This document shows, piece by piece, positions 54,073-61,860 of a DNA stretch of 64,000 nucleotides. This DNA is from Actinocrispum wychmicini (GTDB lineage: Bacteria > Actinomycetota > Actinomycetes > Mycobacteriales > Pseudonocardiaceae): positions 62,001 to 126,000 of the forward strand of contig NZ_SLWS01000008.1 in assembly GCF_004345645.1 (NCBI RefSeq). Reading direction: 5' to 3'. Numbering within the stretch: the stretch's first letter is position 1; every line of letters starts with the position of its first letter. A model generated the notes under the pieces. That model was not told the origin of the DNA. It searched no databases and saw nothing but the letters and a program-made list of their open reading frames with translations. The translations under genes and the position numbers were made by a program.

Positions 54073-54783
54073 GTGTCCGTATTCCGTCCCCAGACCATCA
54101 CCTGCACCGCGTGCGGCACGGCCAACGTCGAGACGGTCGCGATGAGCCTGCACGGCTCCCGCGTCCCTGAGATCGTCGAGTCCATTGTGGCCGGTACGTT
54201 CCAGTGCTTCACCTGCGCCGGCTGCGGGATCGGCTACCGCGCCGACGGCCCGCTCATCTACGTCGACTTCGACCGCAAACGGTGGATCGGCGAGTTCCCC
54301 AGCACGATGGAACGCGCGTGGGCGAACCTGGAACAGCAGCCGATGGACGTGTTCCGGCAGTCGCTCATCGATCTCGCCCCGGCGTTCCTGCGGGCCGAGG
54401 CCGACGGCTTCACCGTCCGCGCGGTGTTCGGGCTGGACGCGCTCGCCGAGAAGATCCGGCTGCTGGACGCCGGGCTCGACGACCGGGCCGTGGAGGTGGC
54501 CAAGCTCGCGATCCTGATGCGGACGGGCGCGGTGGTGGCGCCCAGCCGCCGTCCTCGGGTCGTGTCGGCGGATTCGACGTCGGTGGACATGGTGCTGTGG
54601 TCCGCCGAGGACGAGCAGTTCCGGGTGTCGGTGCCGACCGAGGACGTCATGGCGTTGGCGACGTCCGACGGGTGGCGGTCGGTGCTGCAGGAGATGCAGG
54701 TGGGTCCGTATGTCGATCTTGGTCGGATCCTGCTTGACGGACGTGCCGGTCTCGCGGCAGCAGGAGCGGCGTCATCAGGATGA
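54073..54783 (+). CDS. CpXC domain protein
   Basis: This 236-residue protein starts at GTG 54073. A zinc-ribbon-like CpXC N-terminus has Cys11/Cys14 (CTACG) and Cys48/Cys51 (CAGC), with a further Cys45. The remaining 170 residues are helical and then beta, with no known catalytic motif. CpXC domains are predicted metal-binding modules of unknown role. The last 137 bases overlap the end of the convergent MFS gene, which is unusual. Confidence 0.75.
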   Translation: MSVFRPQTITCTACGTANVETVAMSLHGSRVPEIVESIVAGTFQCFTCAGCGIGYRADGPLIYVDFDRKRWIGEFPSTMERAWANLEQQPMDVFRQSLIDLAPAFLRAEADGFTVRAVFGLDALAEKIRLLDAGLDDRAVEVAKLAILMRTGAVVAPSRRPRVVSADSTSVDMVLWSAEDEQFRVSVPTEDVMALATSDGWRSVLQEMQVGPYVDLGRILLDGRAGLAAAGAASSG

Positions 54784-55921
54784 GCACCCCGGCGATCGCG
54801 ACGGCGGTGCGGGGTCCGGTGATGCCGGCCAGCACACCCCACAGTGCGGTCAGGGTGGCGATCGTGGCCTTGCTGCTGACCGACCAGGCCGTCAGGACGC
54901 GGGCCACGCGGTCGGTCGGGATCTGCTGGAGGCGGTAGGTCGCGTACACCGGGTTGAACACGCCCATGCAGCTGACCAGGCCGAATTGGACGGCGATGAC
55001 GAGCAGCAGTCCGCCGACGCCGGGACCGACGAACGCCAGCCCGATGGACCAGCACGCGCGCAACGTTCCGAAGACCAGCATGATCCTGCGTTGCCCGAAT
55101 TTCTTGACCAGACGCCTTGCCAGGCGCGCGCCGATGAGGCCGCCGACACACGGTGCCGCGAACGCCAGGCCGTACTGCCACGGGGCGAAGCCGAGGTCGC
55201 CGAGCATGAGCACGGCCAGGAGCGGTGCGGTCGCCATGATCAGGCCGCCGACCAGGATCTGGTTGAGGAACAGCCGGCGCAGCGCGGGGTGGTTGAGTAC
55301 GTAACGCCACCCTTCGAGCAGTTCGCCGGGTCGCGGTGGCCCGGCTCGCTCCGGCCGCGGTTCGTCGCCGCCGATCGCGCGGATGCCCACGGCCGAGAGC
55401 AGGAAGCTGACCGCGTTGGCGAGGACGGTCGTGACCGGGCCGAACACGCCGATCGCGGCGCCACCGAGGGGCGGACCGAGCGCGGTCGCGGTCCAGGCCG
55501 TCGACTCGAACCGTCCGTTCGCGACGAGCAGGTCGCCCGGTGCGACCAGCGTTTTCAGGTACGCGCCGGACGCCGCCTGGAACGCGATGTCAGCCGTGGC
55601 GACCACAATAGACACAACCAGAAGTTGTGGATAACTCAGTATGTCGAGGGCGAACGTGACCGGGACGCTGAGCATGGCCGCGAACCGGACCAGGTCCATG
55701 GCGACCATCACCGGTCGTTTGCGCCGGAACTCCAACCACGCGCCGAGCGGCACCGCCGCCACCGCGCCCACCGCCAGACCCGCGGCCGCCAGCGCCGAAA
55801 CCGCGGTAGTTCCAGCGTGCAGCACGTAGATCGCGATCAACGGGAACGCGTCGAACGCCAGAAACGTGCCGAACGTGCTGATCGTGTAAGCCGCCCACAA
55901 CCATCCGAATCGCCTACCCAC
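54647..55921 (-). CDS. Major facilitator superfamily transporter
   Basis: The 424 residues hold twelve hydrophobic segments, ending near residue 385. The loop after helix 2 has the MFS-type basic motif (GAWLEFRRKRPVM). Relatives are efflux-type exporters of drugs or metabolites. After the last helix the frame continues for about 38 polar residues (rich in Arg, Asp, Pro, Thr) into the opposite CpXC gene. This tail may be an accident of lacking a stop. It is divergent from a LysR regulator, its probable controller. Confidence 0.88.
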   Translation of the reverse strand: MGRRFGWLWAAYTISTFGTFLAFDAFPLIAIYVLHAGTTAVSALAAAGLAVGAVAAVPLGAWLEFRRKRPVMVAMDLVRFAAMLSVPVTFALDILSYPQLLVVSIVVATADIAFQAASGAYLKTLVAPGDLLVANGRFESTAWTATALGPPLGGAAIGVFGPVTTVLANAVSFLLSAVGIRAIGGDEPRPERAGPPRPGELLEGWRYVLNHPALRRLFLNQILVGGLIMATAPLLAVLMLGDLGFAPWQYGLAFAAPCVGGLIGARLARRLVKKFGQRRIMLVFGTLRACWSIGLAFVGPGVGGLLLVIAVQFGLVSCMGVFNPVYATYRLQQIPTDRVARVLTAWSVSSKATIATLTALWGVLAGITGPRTAVAIAGVLILMTPLLLPRDRHVRQAGSDQDRHTDPPASPAAPTATRRTSPTP

Positions 55922-55979
55922 GGCGGTGATCGAACCGGGTGGCGGGTCCCTGGATCAAACAACCGTCGTGTCGGTGAGC

Positions 55980-55996
55980 CACAACGTCCGGTTGTG
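55980..55996. promoter_or_regulatory. LysR-type operator candidate
   Basis: CACAAC (55980-55985), five spacer bases and GTTGTG (55991-55996) form a perfect inverted repeat in the 83-base gap between the divergent MFS and LysR genes, the place and general shape expected for a LysR regulator site. Confidence 0.5.
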
Positions 55997-56004
55997 TCTC
56001 TACC

Positions 56005-56946
56005 GTGGGACGGGTGGATCTCGATGCCGTGCGCACGTTCGTCGCCGCCGCTGACGCCGGTCAGTTCCAGGACGCCGCGGTCGAGCTGTCGGTCACCCAA
56101 CAGGCCGTGTCGAAACGCGTCGCCACCTTGGAGAAGGAGTTGGGGGTCCGGCTGTTCACCCGCACCGCCCGCGGCTCCCAGCTCACCATCGACGGCCAGG
56201 CGTTCCTGCCGCACGCGCGTACCCTCCTGCACGCCTCAGATCGGGCCGTCGCCTCCGTGCGACCCGGTTCCCGCGCGCTGCGCGTGGACGTGATCGGCCG
56301 GCGGCTGGCCCCCGCGGGGCTGTTGCGTGACTTCTACCGGGCGCATCCGGACGTCGAACTCGACGTCGTCACCCTCTTCGACGCCGACTCGGCGATCGCC
56401 GCCGTCCGCTCCGGCACCATCGACGCCTCCTTCCGCGCGGTCACCAAGCGCCCCGACGGTGTCTCCACCGCCCGCGTCCTGAACGAACCGATCGAACTGC
56501 TCACCGGACCAGCCCACCCACTCGCCGACACCCCAGCCGTCACCCCCGCGGAGTTGGTCGGCCACCGCATCTGGATGCCCGGCATCGTCACCGGCACCGA
56601 ATGGGCCGCCTACTACGCCGACCTGGCAGCGAGTTTCGGGCTCACCATCGACGCGACCGGCCCCAACTTCGGCATCGAACCCCTCCTCGACGTGATCGCC
56701 GGCTCCCCGGACATCGCCACCTTCGTCGGCGAACAAACCCGAATCCTCTGGCCCGCCTACTACGACCTGCGCCGAATCCCCATCCACCACCCCACCCCCG
56801 CCTACCCCCATTCCCTGATCTGGCGCCACGACAACCCCCACCCCACCCTCACCGCCCTGCGGACGTATCTCCGCGCCCACAGCCCCGACGACAACGCCGA
56901 CACCTGGACGCCGCCCTGGGTTCAACGTTCTGCGCCATCTGAATGA
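56005..56946 (+). CDS. LysR-family transcriptional regulator
   Basis: The 313 residues have an N-terminal winged helix-turn-helix (DLDAVRTFVAAADAGQFQDA; VTQQAVSKRVATLEKELGVRLFTR) and a periplasmic-binding-like co-inducer domain (about 95-300). GTG 56005 gives the length stated. GTG 56014 would give the more usual start VDLDAVRTF and is equally likely. It is divergent from the MFS transporter with an inverted repeat between them. Confidence 0.92.
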   Translation: MGRVDLDAVRTFVAAADAGQFQDAAVELSVTQQAVSKRVATLEKELGVRLFTRTARGSQLTIDGQAFLPHARTLLHASDRAVASVRPGSRALRVDVIGRRLAPAGLLRDFYRAHPDVELDVVTLFDADSAIAAVRSGTIDASFRAVTKRPDGVSTARVLNEPIELLTGPAHPLADTPAVTPAELVGHRIWMPGIVTGTEWAAYYADLAASFGLTIDATGPNFGIEPLLDVIAGSPDIATFVGEQTRILWPAYYDLRRIPIHHPTPAYPHSLIWRHDNPHPTLTALRTYLRAHSPDDNADTWTPPWVQRSAPSE

Positions 56947-56953
56947 CAGGGGT

Positions 56954-57426
56954 GAATGTGAAGCCATTCAGCTTTATCACGCGGCGATGGCCGGTGCGGA
57001 GGCGGCGGCGGGCTTCTACAACCACAACATCCGGCTGGAGACTCCGGGCGGTCCGGTGATCGTCCGTATTCCCATCCCCGGCGCGGACACGATGGACCTG
57101 CGGATCTGGCCGGAATCCGATGTTCTCACCGGGATCGCCGGGCAGCGCGTTGGCTGGCAGTCATGCCCGTCGAGTGCACGACCGGGTGGGAAGCTGATCT
57201 CGCCAGCTATCTGACGCACGAACGGGTCAAGTCGGCGATCGTCGACACTGTCCGTTACGCCCAGCTGTTCGCGGCAGGCGTACGGACCGTCGACGAGGAG
57301 CGGTCGCTGATCAGCCGACAGACCACCAAGCTCAACCGTGCCCGACCGTATTGGGGCCTCGATGACCAGCTCACTTGCGAGGACGTCGAGCGGGTGTTGC
57401 GCGCCTGGCAGCCAGCTCAGCGTTGA
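56954..57426 (+). pseudogene. Remnant of a phosphotransferase (APH-like kinase) gene
   Basis: One frame codes AGAEAAAGFYNHNIRLET and PVIVRIPIPGADTMDLRIWP, the N-terminal lobe of an actinobacterial aminoglycoside-phosphotransferase-like kinase. After about 60 residues the homology stops. From 57163 another frame codes a helical tail (LASYLTHERVKSAIVDTV; LTCEDVERVLRAW) that would fit the C-terminal lobe. The catalytic loop and activation segment are missing and the two parts are out of frame, so this is an internally deleted, inactive gene. No start codon is evident. It overlaps the ABC ATPase stop. Confidence 0.6.
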
Positions 57427-58901
57427 CCGAATCCCGCGTTCATGGCGACGCTGAGAGCCTGCTCCGACAGTTCGGTGTGGGGTAGTTCGCTGACCAGGCG
57501 GCCGCGTTGGAAGACCAGGACCCGGTCGCAGAGTTCGCACAGTTCGGCCAGGTCGGTGGACGCGAGCAGGACCGGCTTTCCCGCCGCGGCCAGTTCGGCG
57601 ATCACCGCGTGCATCTCGGCTCGGGCGCTGATGTCGACGCCGCGGGTGGGGTCGTCGAGGAGGATCACGGTGGGTTCGGCGGCGAGCCATTTGGCCATCA
57701 CGACTTTTTGCTGGTTGCCGCCGGAGAGGGTGCCGGTCAGATCGGTGGGGGCGCCGCGGATGCTCAGGCGGGTGCCGTACTGCCAGGCGGTGTCGATCAG
57801 TTGTTGTTGGCGCAGCCACCAGGTGGCGCGGCCGATTCCGAGCCAGCTCACCGCGCTTGTGTTCTGCCACACGGGTTTGTCGAGCATCAGGCCGTAGCGT
57901 TTGCGGTCGCTGGGGACGAAGGCGATGCCGGCACGCACGGCGGCGCGCGGGGAGCGGGGGGCTGAGGCGCCGTTGATCCGCACGTGTCCGGTGGGGGTGG
58001 CCCGGCCGGACAGGGCGGCCAGGACGGCGAGGTGGCCGGCGTCCTGCAGGCCGGCGAGGCCGACGATTTCCCCTGCCGCCACCGTGAACGACACGTCTGT
58101 CAGCTGGCCGGGTACGCTCAGCCCCTTGACCGCGATCGCGGTTCCCGCAGTGTGCCGTTGGGTGACCGGGCGACGCTCGATCGTCCGGGAACCGAGCATC
58201 GCGGTCACCACGCCGTCGAGGTCCACTGTGGACGTCGAGACGCCGGCCATGGCCACCCGGCCGTCCCGCAACACCGTGACGCGCGTGGCGATCCGCAGCA
58301 CCTCTTCCAGGAAGTGCGACACGTACAGCACGGCGACACCACGCGAGACAAGCCTGCGCAGCACCGACATCAACCGGTCTACGGCCTCACGCTGAAGCGC
58401 CGACGTCGGCTCGTCCAGGATGAGCACGGCCGGACGCCGCAGCAGCGCCCGGCCGATTTCGAGCAACTGTTGGTCCGCCAACGGCAGTGTCCCCGCCCGT
58501 GCACCCAAAGGCACGTGCAGGCCGAGTTCGTCGAGCACAGGCGCGGCGAGCGCGGCCATCCGTCGCGGACTGAGCAGCGGCCCGCGCCGGATGGGCGCCA
58601 GCGGGAACAGGTTCTCGATCACCGACAGATCCGGGAACACCGCCAGTTCCTGGGCCACCAAGGCGACGCCACGGGTGAGTGCGTCCCGTGCGCTGCCGAA
58701 CGTCACTGGTGTGCCGTCGATCGAGATCGCGCCGCTGTCCGGCCGGACCACCCCGGAGAGGATCTTCACCAGGGTCGACTTGCCCGCGCCGTTCTCGCCG
58801 ACGACCGCGTGCACCTCGCCGGGCGCCAGCTCGAAGTCCACATCGGACAGTGCGGTGACGCCGCCGTAGTGCTTGCTCAGGCCCACCGCCTCAACGGGCA
58901 T
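57417..58901 (-). CDS. Sugar ABC transporter ATP-binding protein (RbsA/MglA type)
   Basis: The 494-residue protein has two fused nucleotide-binding domains. The first has Walker A GENGAGKST (residues 35-43) and a Walker B ending in LILDEPTSAL. The second keeps LSGGNQQKVVMAKWLA and VILLDDPTRGVD but has a degenerate Walker A (GLAGLQDAGH), which is normal for this family. It couples ATP hydrolysis to import of a sugar or related solute through the permease at 59931. The start overlaps the binding-protein stop by 11 bases. Confidence 0.93.
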   Translation of the reverse strand: MPVEAVGLSKHYGGVTALSDVDFELAPGEVHAVVGENGAGKSTLVKILSGVVRPDSGAISIDGTPVTFGSARDALTRGVALVAQELAVFPDLSVIENLFPLAPIRRGPLLSPRRMAALAAPVLDELGLHVPLGARAGTLPLADQQLLEIGRALLRRPAVLILDEPTSALQREAVDRLMSVLRRLVSRGVAVLYVSHFLEEVLRIATRVTVLRDGRVAMAGVSTSTVDLDGVVTAMLGSRTIERRPVTQRHTAGTAIAVKGLSVPGQLTDVSFTVAAGEIVGLAGLQDAGHLAVLAALSGRATPTGHVRINGASAPRSPRAAVRAGIAFVPSDRKRYGLMLDKPVWQNTSAVSWLGIGRATWWLRQQQLIDTAWQYGTRLSIRGAPTDLTGTLSGGNQQKVVMAKWLAAEPTVILLDDPTRGVDISARAEMHAVIAELAAAGKPVLLASTDLAELCELCDRVLVFQRGRLVSELPHTELSEQALSVAMNAGFGQR

Positions 58902-59934
58902 CGGACATGGGCTTCAGGTAGGCGTTGGGGTCGGCGAGGATCTTGTCGATCTCCGGCTTGTAGAACTCGTACGCCGCCTTCGGCGAGGTCTGGCGTTGCA
59001 ACACCGCGTCGATGTTCGACGAGTCCACGACCAGGCCAGGCATGTTCAGCCAGCCCTTCGGCAGCGGCTTCTTCTGCTTCACCGACCGGATGAGCAGCGC
59101 GGTCACCACGTACCCCTTCAGGAAGTGCTCGGGGTCGATGGTCACGAAGTCCAGGCCGGACTTGACACCCTGCAGAGTCTTCGCGTCCACGTCCGCGCCC
59201 GCCACCAGGTACTGGCCGTTCTCGGTCTGCTTGATCTTCGCCAGGTCGTAGCTGTCCGCGTCGCCCACGCCGAGGAACGCCAGCGCGGACGCGTTCGCGT
59301 GCACCAACGCGGCCCACGCGCCGTAGTTCTGGTTCGGGTCGCTGTACGTCTGGAACGGGCCGAGCACCTTGATGCCCGGCGCCTTCTGGTTCAACGTGTC
59401 CTTGATGCCCTTGGCGCGGCTGTCGAGCACAGGCGTCCCCGGGTTCGGCACGCCGACGACCACCGACCCGTTCGGCTGCGGCGGCAGGCGTTTCAGCAGC
59501 TCGTCGGCCAGCATCACACCGAGGTTGTAGTTGTCGTTGCCGACGTAGAACGTGATCTTGCTGCCGTCGGTGGGCGCGGTGTCCAACGCGACCACCGGCA
59601 CACCTTTGTCGACGGCCTGCGCGGCGGGCCGGGTGAAGATCGGCGGGTCGAGGTTCTCCAGCACCACGCCGTCCGGGTTGGTGGTGGTGAGGTTGGTGAA
59701 CAGCTGCTGCTCGGCCGGTCCGTCGGTGTTCGGCGGGCCGACCGCCTTGAAGCTGACGCCGCCTTCGTTCTCCGCGGCCAGCTGGGCGCCTTCGACCATC
59801 TCGTGGGCGAAGTTGAGGCTGATGTTGGCGACCGCGATGCCCATCTTGAGCGTGCCGTCCCCAGCGGACTCGCTGGCCCCGCACGACGACACCACCAGGC
59901 AGCACGCCAACGCCAGGATCGGGATACGTTTCAT
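58891..59934 (-). CDS. Sugar ABC transporter substrate-binding lipoprotein
   Basis: The 347 residues start at ATG 59934, overlapping the permease stop as ATGA. The lipoprotein signal ends in VVSSC. The mature protein is a periplasmic-binding fold of the ribose/galactose type (MGIAVANISLNFAHEMVEGA; PVVALDTAPTDGSKITFYVG; PEHFLKGYVVTALLI). The ligand cannot be fixed. The downstream context of SDR, GMC and decarboxylase genes suggests a polyol, sugar or aromatic acid derivative rather than ribose, which is inference. Confidence 0.9.
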   Translation of the reverse strand: MKRIPILALACCLVVSSCGASESAGDGTLKMGIAVANISLNFAHEMVEGAQLAAENEGGVSFKAVGPPNTDGPAEQQLFTNLTTTNPDGVVLENLDPPIFTRPAAQAVDKGVPVVALDTAPTDGSKITFYVGNDNYNLGVMLADELLKRLPPQPNGSVVVGVPNPGTPVLDSRAKGIKDTLNQKAPGIKVLGPFQTYSDPNQNYGAWAALVHANASALAFLGVGDADSYDLAKIKQTENGQYLVAGADVDAKTLQGVKSGLDFVTIDPEHFLKGYVVTALLIRSVKQKKPLPKGWLNMPGLVVDSSNIDAVLQRQTSPKAAYEFYKPEIDKILADPNAYLKPMSDAR

Positions 59935-60968
59935 GAGGTCTCCTCCTGTTTCGGCGGCCGGGCACGCCGAGGGAACAGGCCGTGGCCGCGGGTTCGGCGC
60001 AGCACGCTGTCGAAGGCGACGGCGACCAGGATGACCGCCCCGGTGGCGAACGTCGTCCAGTTGATCGGCACCTGCAGGAACACCAGGCTGGCCGCGACGG
60101 TGGTGAGGATGAGGTTGCCGATCATCGCGCCGGGCACTGATCCGCGCCCACCTGCGAGCGGAGTGCCGCCGATGATGCACGCGGCGATCGCGGTCAGCTC
60201 GTAGCCGTTGCCGACGGTCGGGTCGCCCGCGCCGAAGAACGCGAGTCCGAGCACGGCGGCGACGCCGGCCATGAACCCGGAGAGCCCAAGCGCGGCGACG
60301 CGGGTGCGGGCGATCGGCAGCCCGCTGAACTCGGCGGCGTCAGGATTCGAGCCGATCGCGCGGACCCGGGCGCCGAAGCGGGTCCGGGTGAACACGACAG
60401 TCAGCGCGACCGTCGCGACCAGCAGCACCCACACCGACGTCGGCACCCCGGCGAGCGAGCCGCCGAACACGTCGAAGAACGCGTGGTCGAGCGGCATGCC
60501 GCTGATCTGCTTGCCGTCGGCCAACGCGAGCGCGACCCCGCGGAACAGCATCGCGCTGGCGAGCGTCACGATGAACGACGGCAGCTTCAGGTACGTGGTG
60601 ACGAGTCCGTTCACACAGCCGAGGCCGGTGGCGACCACCAGGATCGCCAGCAACGCGAGCCACGGTGACCAGCCGTCACGGATCAGGACCGCGCCGAGCA
60701 CGATCCCGAGCGCGTACTGCCCGCCGAGCGACAGGTCGACCTCGCGCATGGCCAGCGGGAACACCATGCCGCACGCCATCAGGCCGACGTACACCGAACT
60801 CTGCGCGGTCGACAGCAGGTTCGACACGCGCAGGAAGTCCGAGTGCGCCACCCCGACCACGACCACAAGCGTGACCAGCACCAGCACGACCCCGAGTTCG
60901 TCGCGCACGAGGTGGCGGTACCAAGGCGCGGCGGCACTCGCGGAACGATCGGCCAGGCGAGTGGACAT
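59931..60968 (-). CDS. Sugar ABC transporter permease (RbsC type)
   Basis: The 345 residues start at ATG 60968. About nine to ten hydrophobic segments are present, with the family signature GLGCVNGLVTTYLKLPSFIVTLASAML and the late EAA-like GGTPLAGGRGSVPGAMIGNLIL. It is first in a tight three-gene operon of permease, binding protein and ATPase. Divergent SDR, GMC and decarboxylase genes begin 132 bases away, so the two units probably share a regulator bound in that gap. Confidence 0.92.
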   Translation of the reverse strand: MSTRLADRSASAAAPWYRHLVRDELGVVLVLVTLVVVVGVAHSDFLRVSNLLSTAQSSVYVGLMACGMVFPLAMREVDLSLGGQYALGIVLGAVLIRDGWSPWLALLAILVVATGLGCVNGLVTTYLKLPSFIVTLASAMLFRGVALALADGKQISGMPLDHAFFDVFGGSLAGVPTSVWVLLVATVALTVVFTRTRFGARVRAIGSNPDAAEFSGLPIARTRVAALGLSGFMAGVAAVLGLAFFGAGDPTVGNGYELTAIAACIIGGTPLAGGRGSVPGAMIGNLILTTVAASLVFLQVPINWTTFATGAVILVAVAFDSVLRRTRGHGLFPRRARPPKQEETS

Positions 60969-60985
60969 CGGCGGCTCCCGCGGGT

Positions 60986-61014
60986 GCTGGTCACTAAGGG
61001 TGAAGATGACCAGC
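60986..61014. promoter_or_regulatory. Inverted repeat in the ABC/SDR divergent promoter
   Basis: GCTGGTCA (60986-60993) and TGACCAGC (61007-61014) are perfect 8-base arms around a 13-base spacer, 18 bases upstream of the permease start. This is a plausible operator or activator site. Confidence 0.5.
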
Positions 61015-61039
61015 CACCACGTGGGTACGGCAAGACGGA

Positions 61040-61058
61040 CGTTTCGTTGGGTGAAACG
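61040..61058. promoter_or_regulatory. Second inverted repeat in the ABC/SDR divergent promoter
   Basis: CGTTTC (61040-61045) and GAAACG (61053-61058) flank seven bases. The site lies about 45 bases upstream of the SDR start, on the side of the rightward genes. Confidence 0.45.
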
Positions 61059-61100
61059 GTGACCTTGTCGAAACCCGGCAGAACACCCACGCTGCGGTTC

Positions 61101-61835
61101 ATGACGCCCCCCAGTCGTGTCGCCGTCGTCACCGGCGCCGCTCGCGGTCTCGGCCGGGAGTTCGCCATCACGCTCGCCGGCCTCGGGCACCACGTGTGCG
61201 GCTGGGATGTCGACGACCAGACCGAGACCATGGCGCTGGCCGGGGAGAAGTACCTGCCGCTCGAGGTGGACGTCACCGACCCGGCCGCGGTTCAGGCCGC
61301 GGCCGACCTGGTCGTGAAGGAGTTCGGCGGCTGGCACATCGTGGTGAACAACGCCGGGATCTACCCGCCGATCGCCTTCGAGGAGACCACGGTGGACGAC
61401 TGGCGGCTGATCATGCGGGTGAACCTGGAGGGGCCGTTCCTGGTCACCCAGGCCGCGCTGCCGCACCTGCGGGCCGCCGGCTGGGGCCGGATCGTCAACA
61501 TCGTGTCCGCGGTCGTCTTCCTCGGCCCACCCGAACTGGTGGCGTACACCGCGTCCAAGGCCGGGCTGGTCGGCTTCACCCGCGCGTTGGCCAACGCGGT
61601 CGGCGCGGACGGCATCACGGTGAACGCCATCTCGCCCGGCCTGACCTCCACTGAGACCGCGGCGCGCACAACCGGCGCGGGCGGCGGGTTCGACCGTGTC
61701 CGCGCGATGCAGGCGGTGCCCCGTACTGAACGCCCGGCCGACCTCGCCTCGACCCTCCGGTACGTCTGCGACGAGGGCAGCGGCTTTCTCACCGGGCAGA
61801 CGCTGAACGTCGACGGCGGGTCGGCCCTGCATTGA
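61101..61835 (+). CDS. Short-chain dehydrogenase/reductase
   Basis: This 244-residue protein starts at ATG 61101. The classical SDR motifs are present: TGAARGLG cofactor loop (residues 11-18), Asp in WDVDD that favours NAD over NADP, NNAG, Ser in NIVSAVV, and YTASK with the catalytic Tyr and Lys. PGLTSTE follows. It likely oxidises an alcohol from the compound imported by the adjacent ABC system or handled by the following GMC enzyme. It is first of three rightward genes. Confidence 0.92.
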   Translation: MTPPSRVAVVTGAARGLGREFAITLAGLGHHVCGWDVDDQTETMALAGEKYLPLEVDVTDPAAVQAAADLVVKEFGGWHIVVNNAGIYPPIAFEETTVDDWRLIMRVNLEGPFLVTQAALPHLRAAGWGRIVNIVSAVVFLGPPELVAYTASKAGLVGFTRALANAVGADGITVNAISPGLTSTETAARTTGAGGGFDRVRAMQAVPRTERPADLASTLRYVCDEGSGFLTGQTLNVDGGSALH

Positions 61836-61860
61836 CGACCCGCGACCGAAGGGGGTGATC

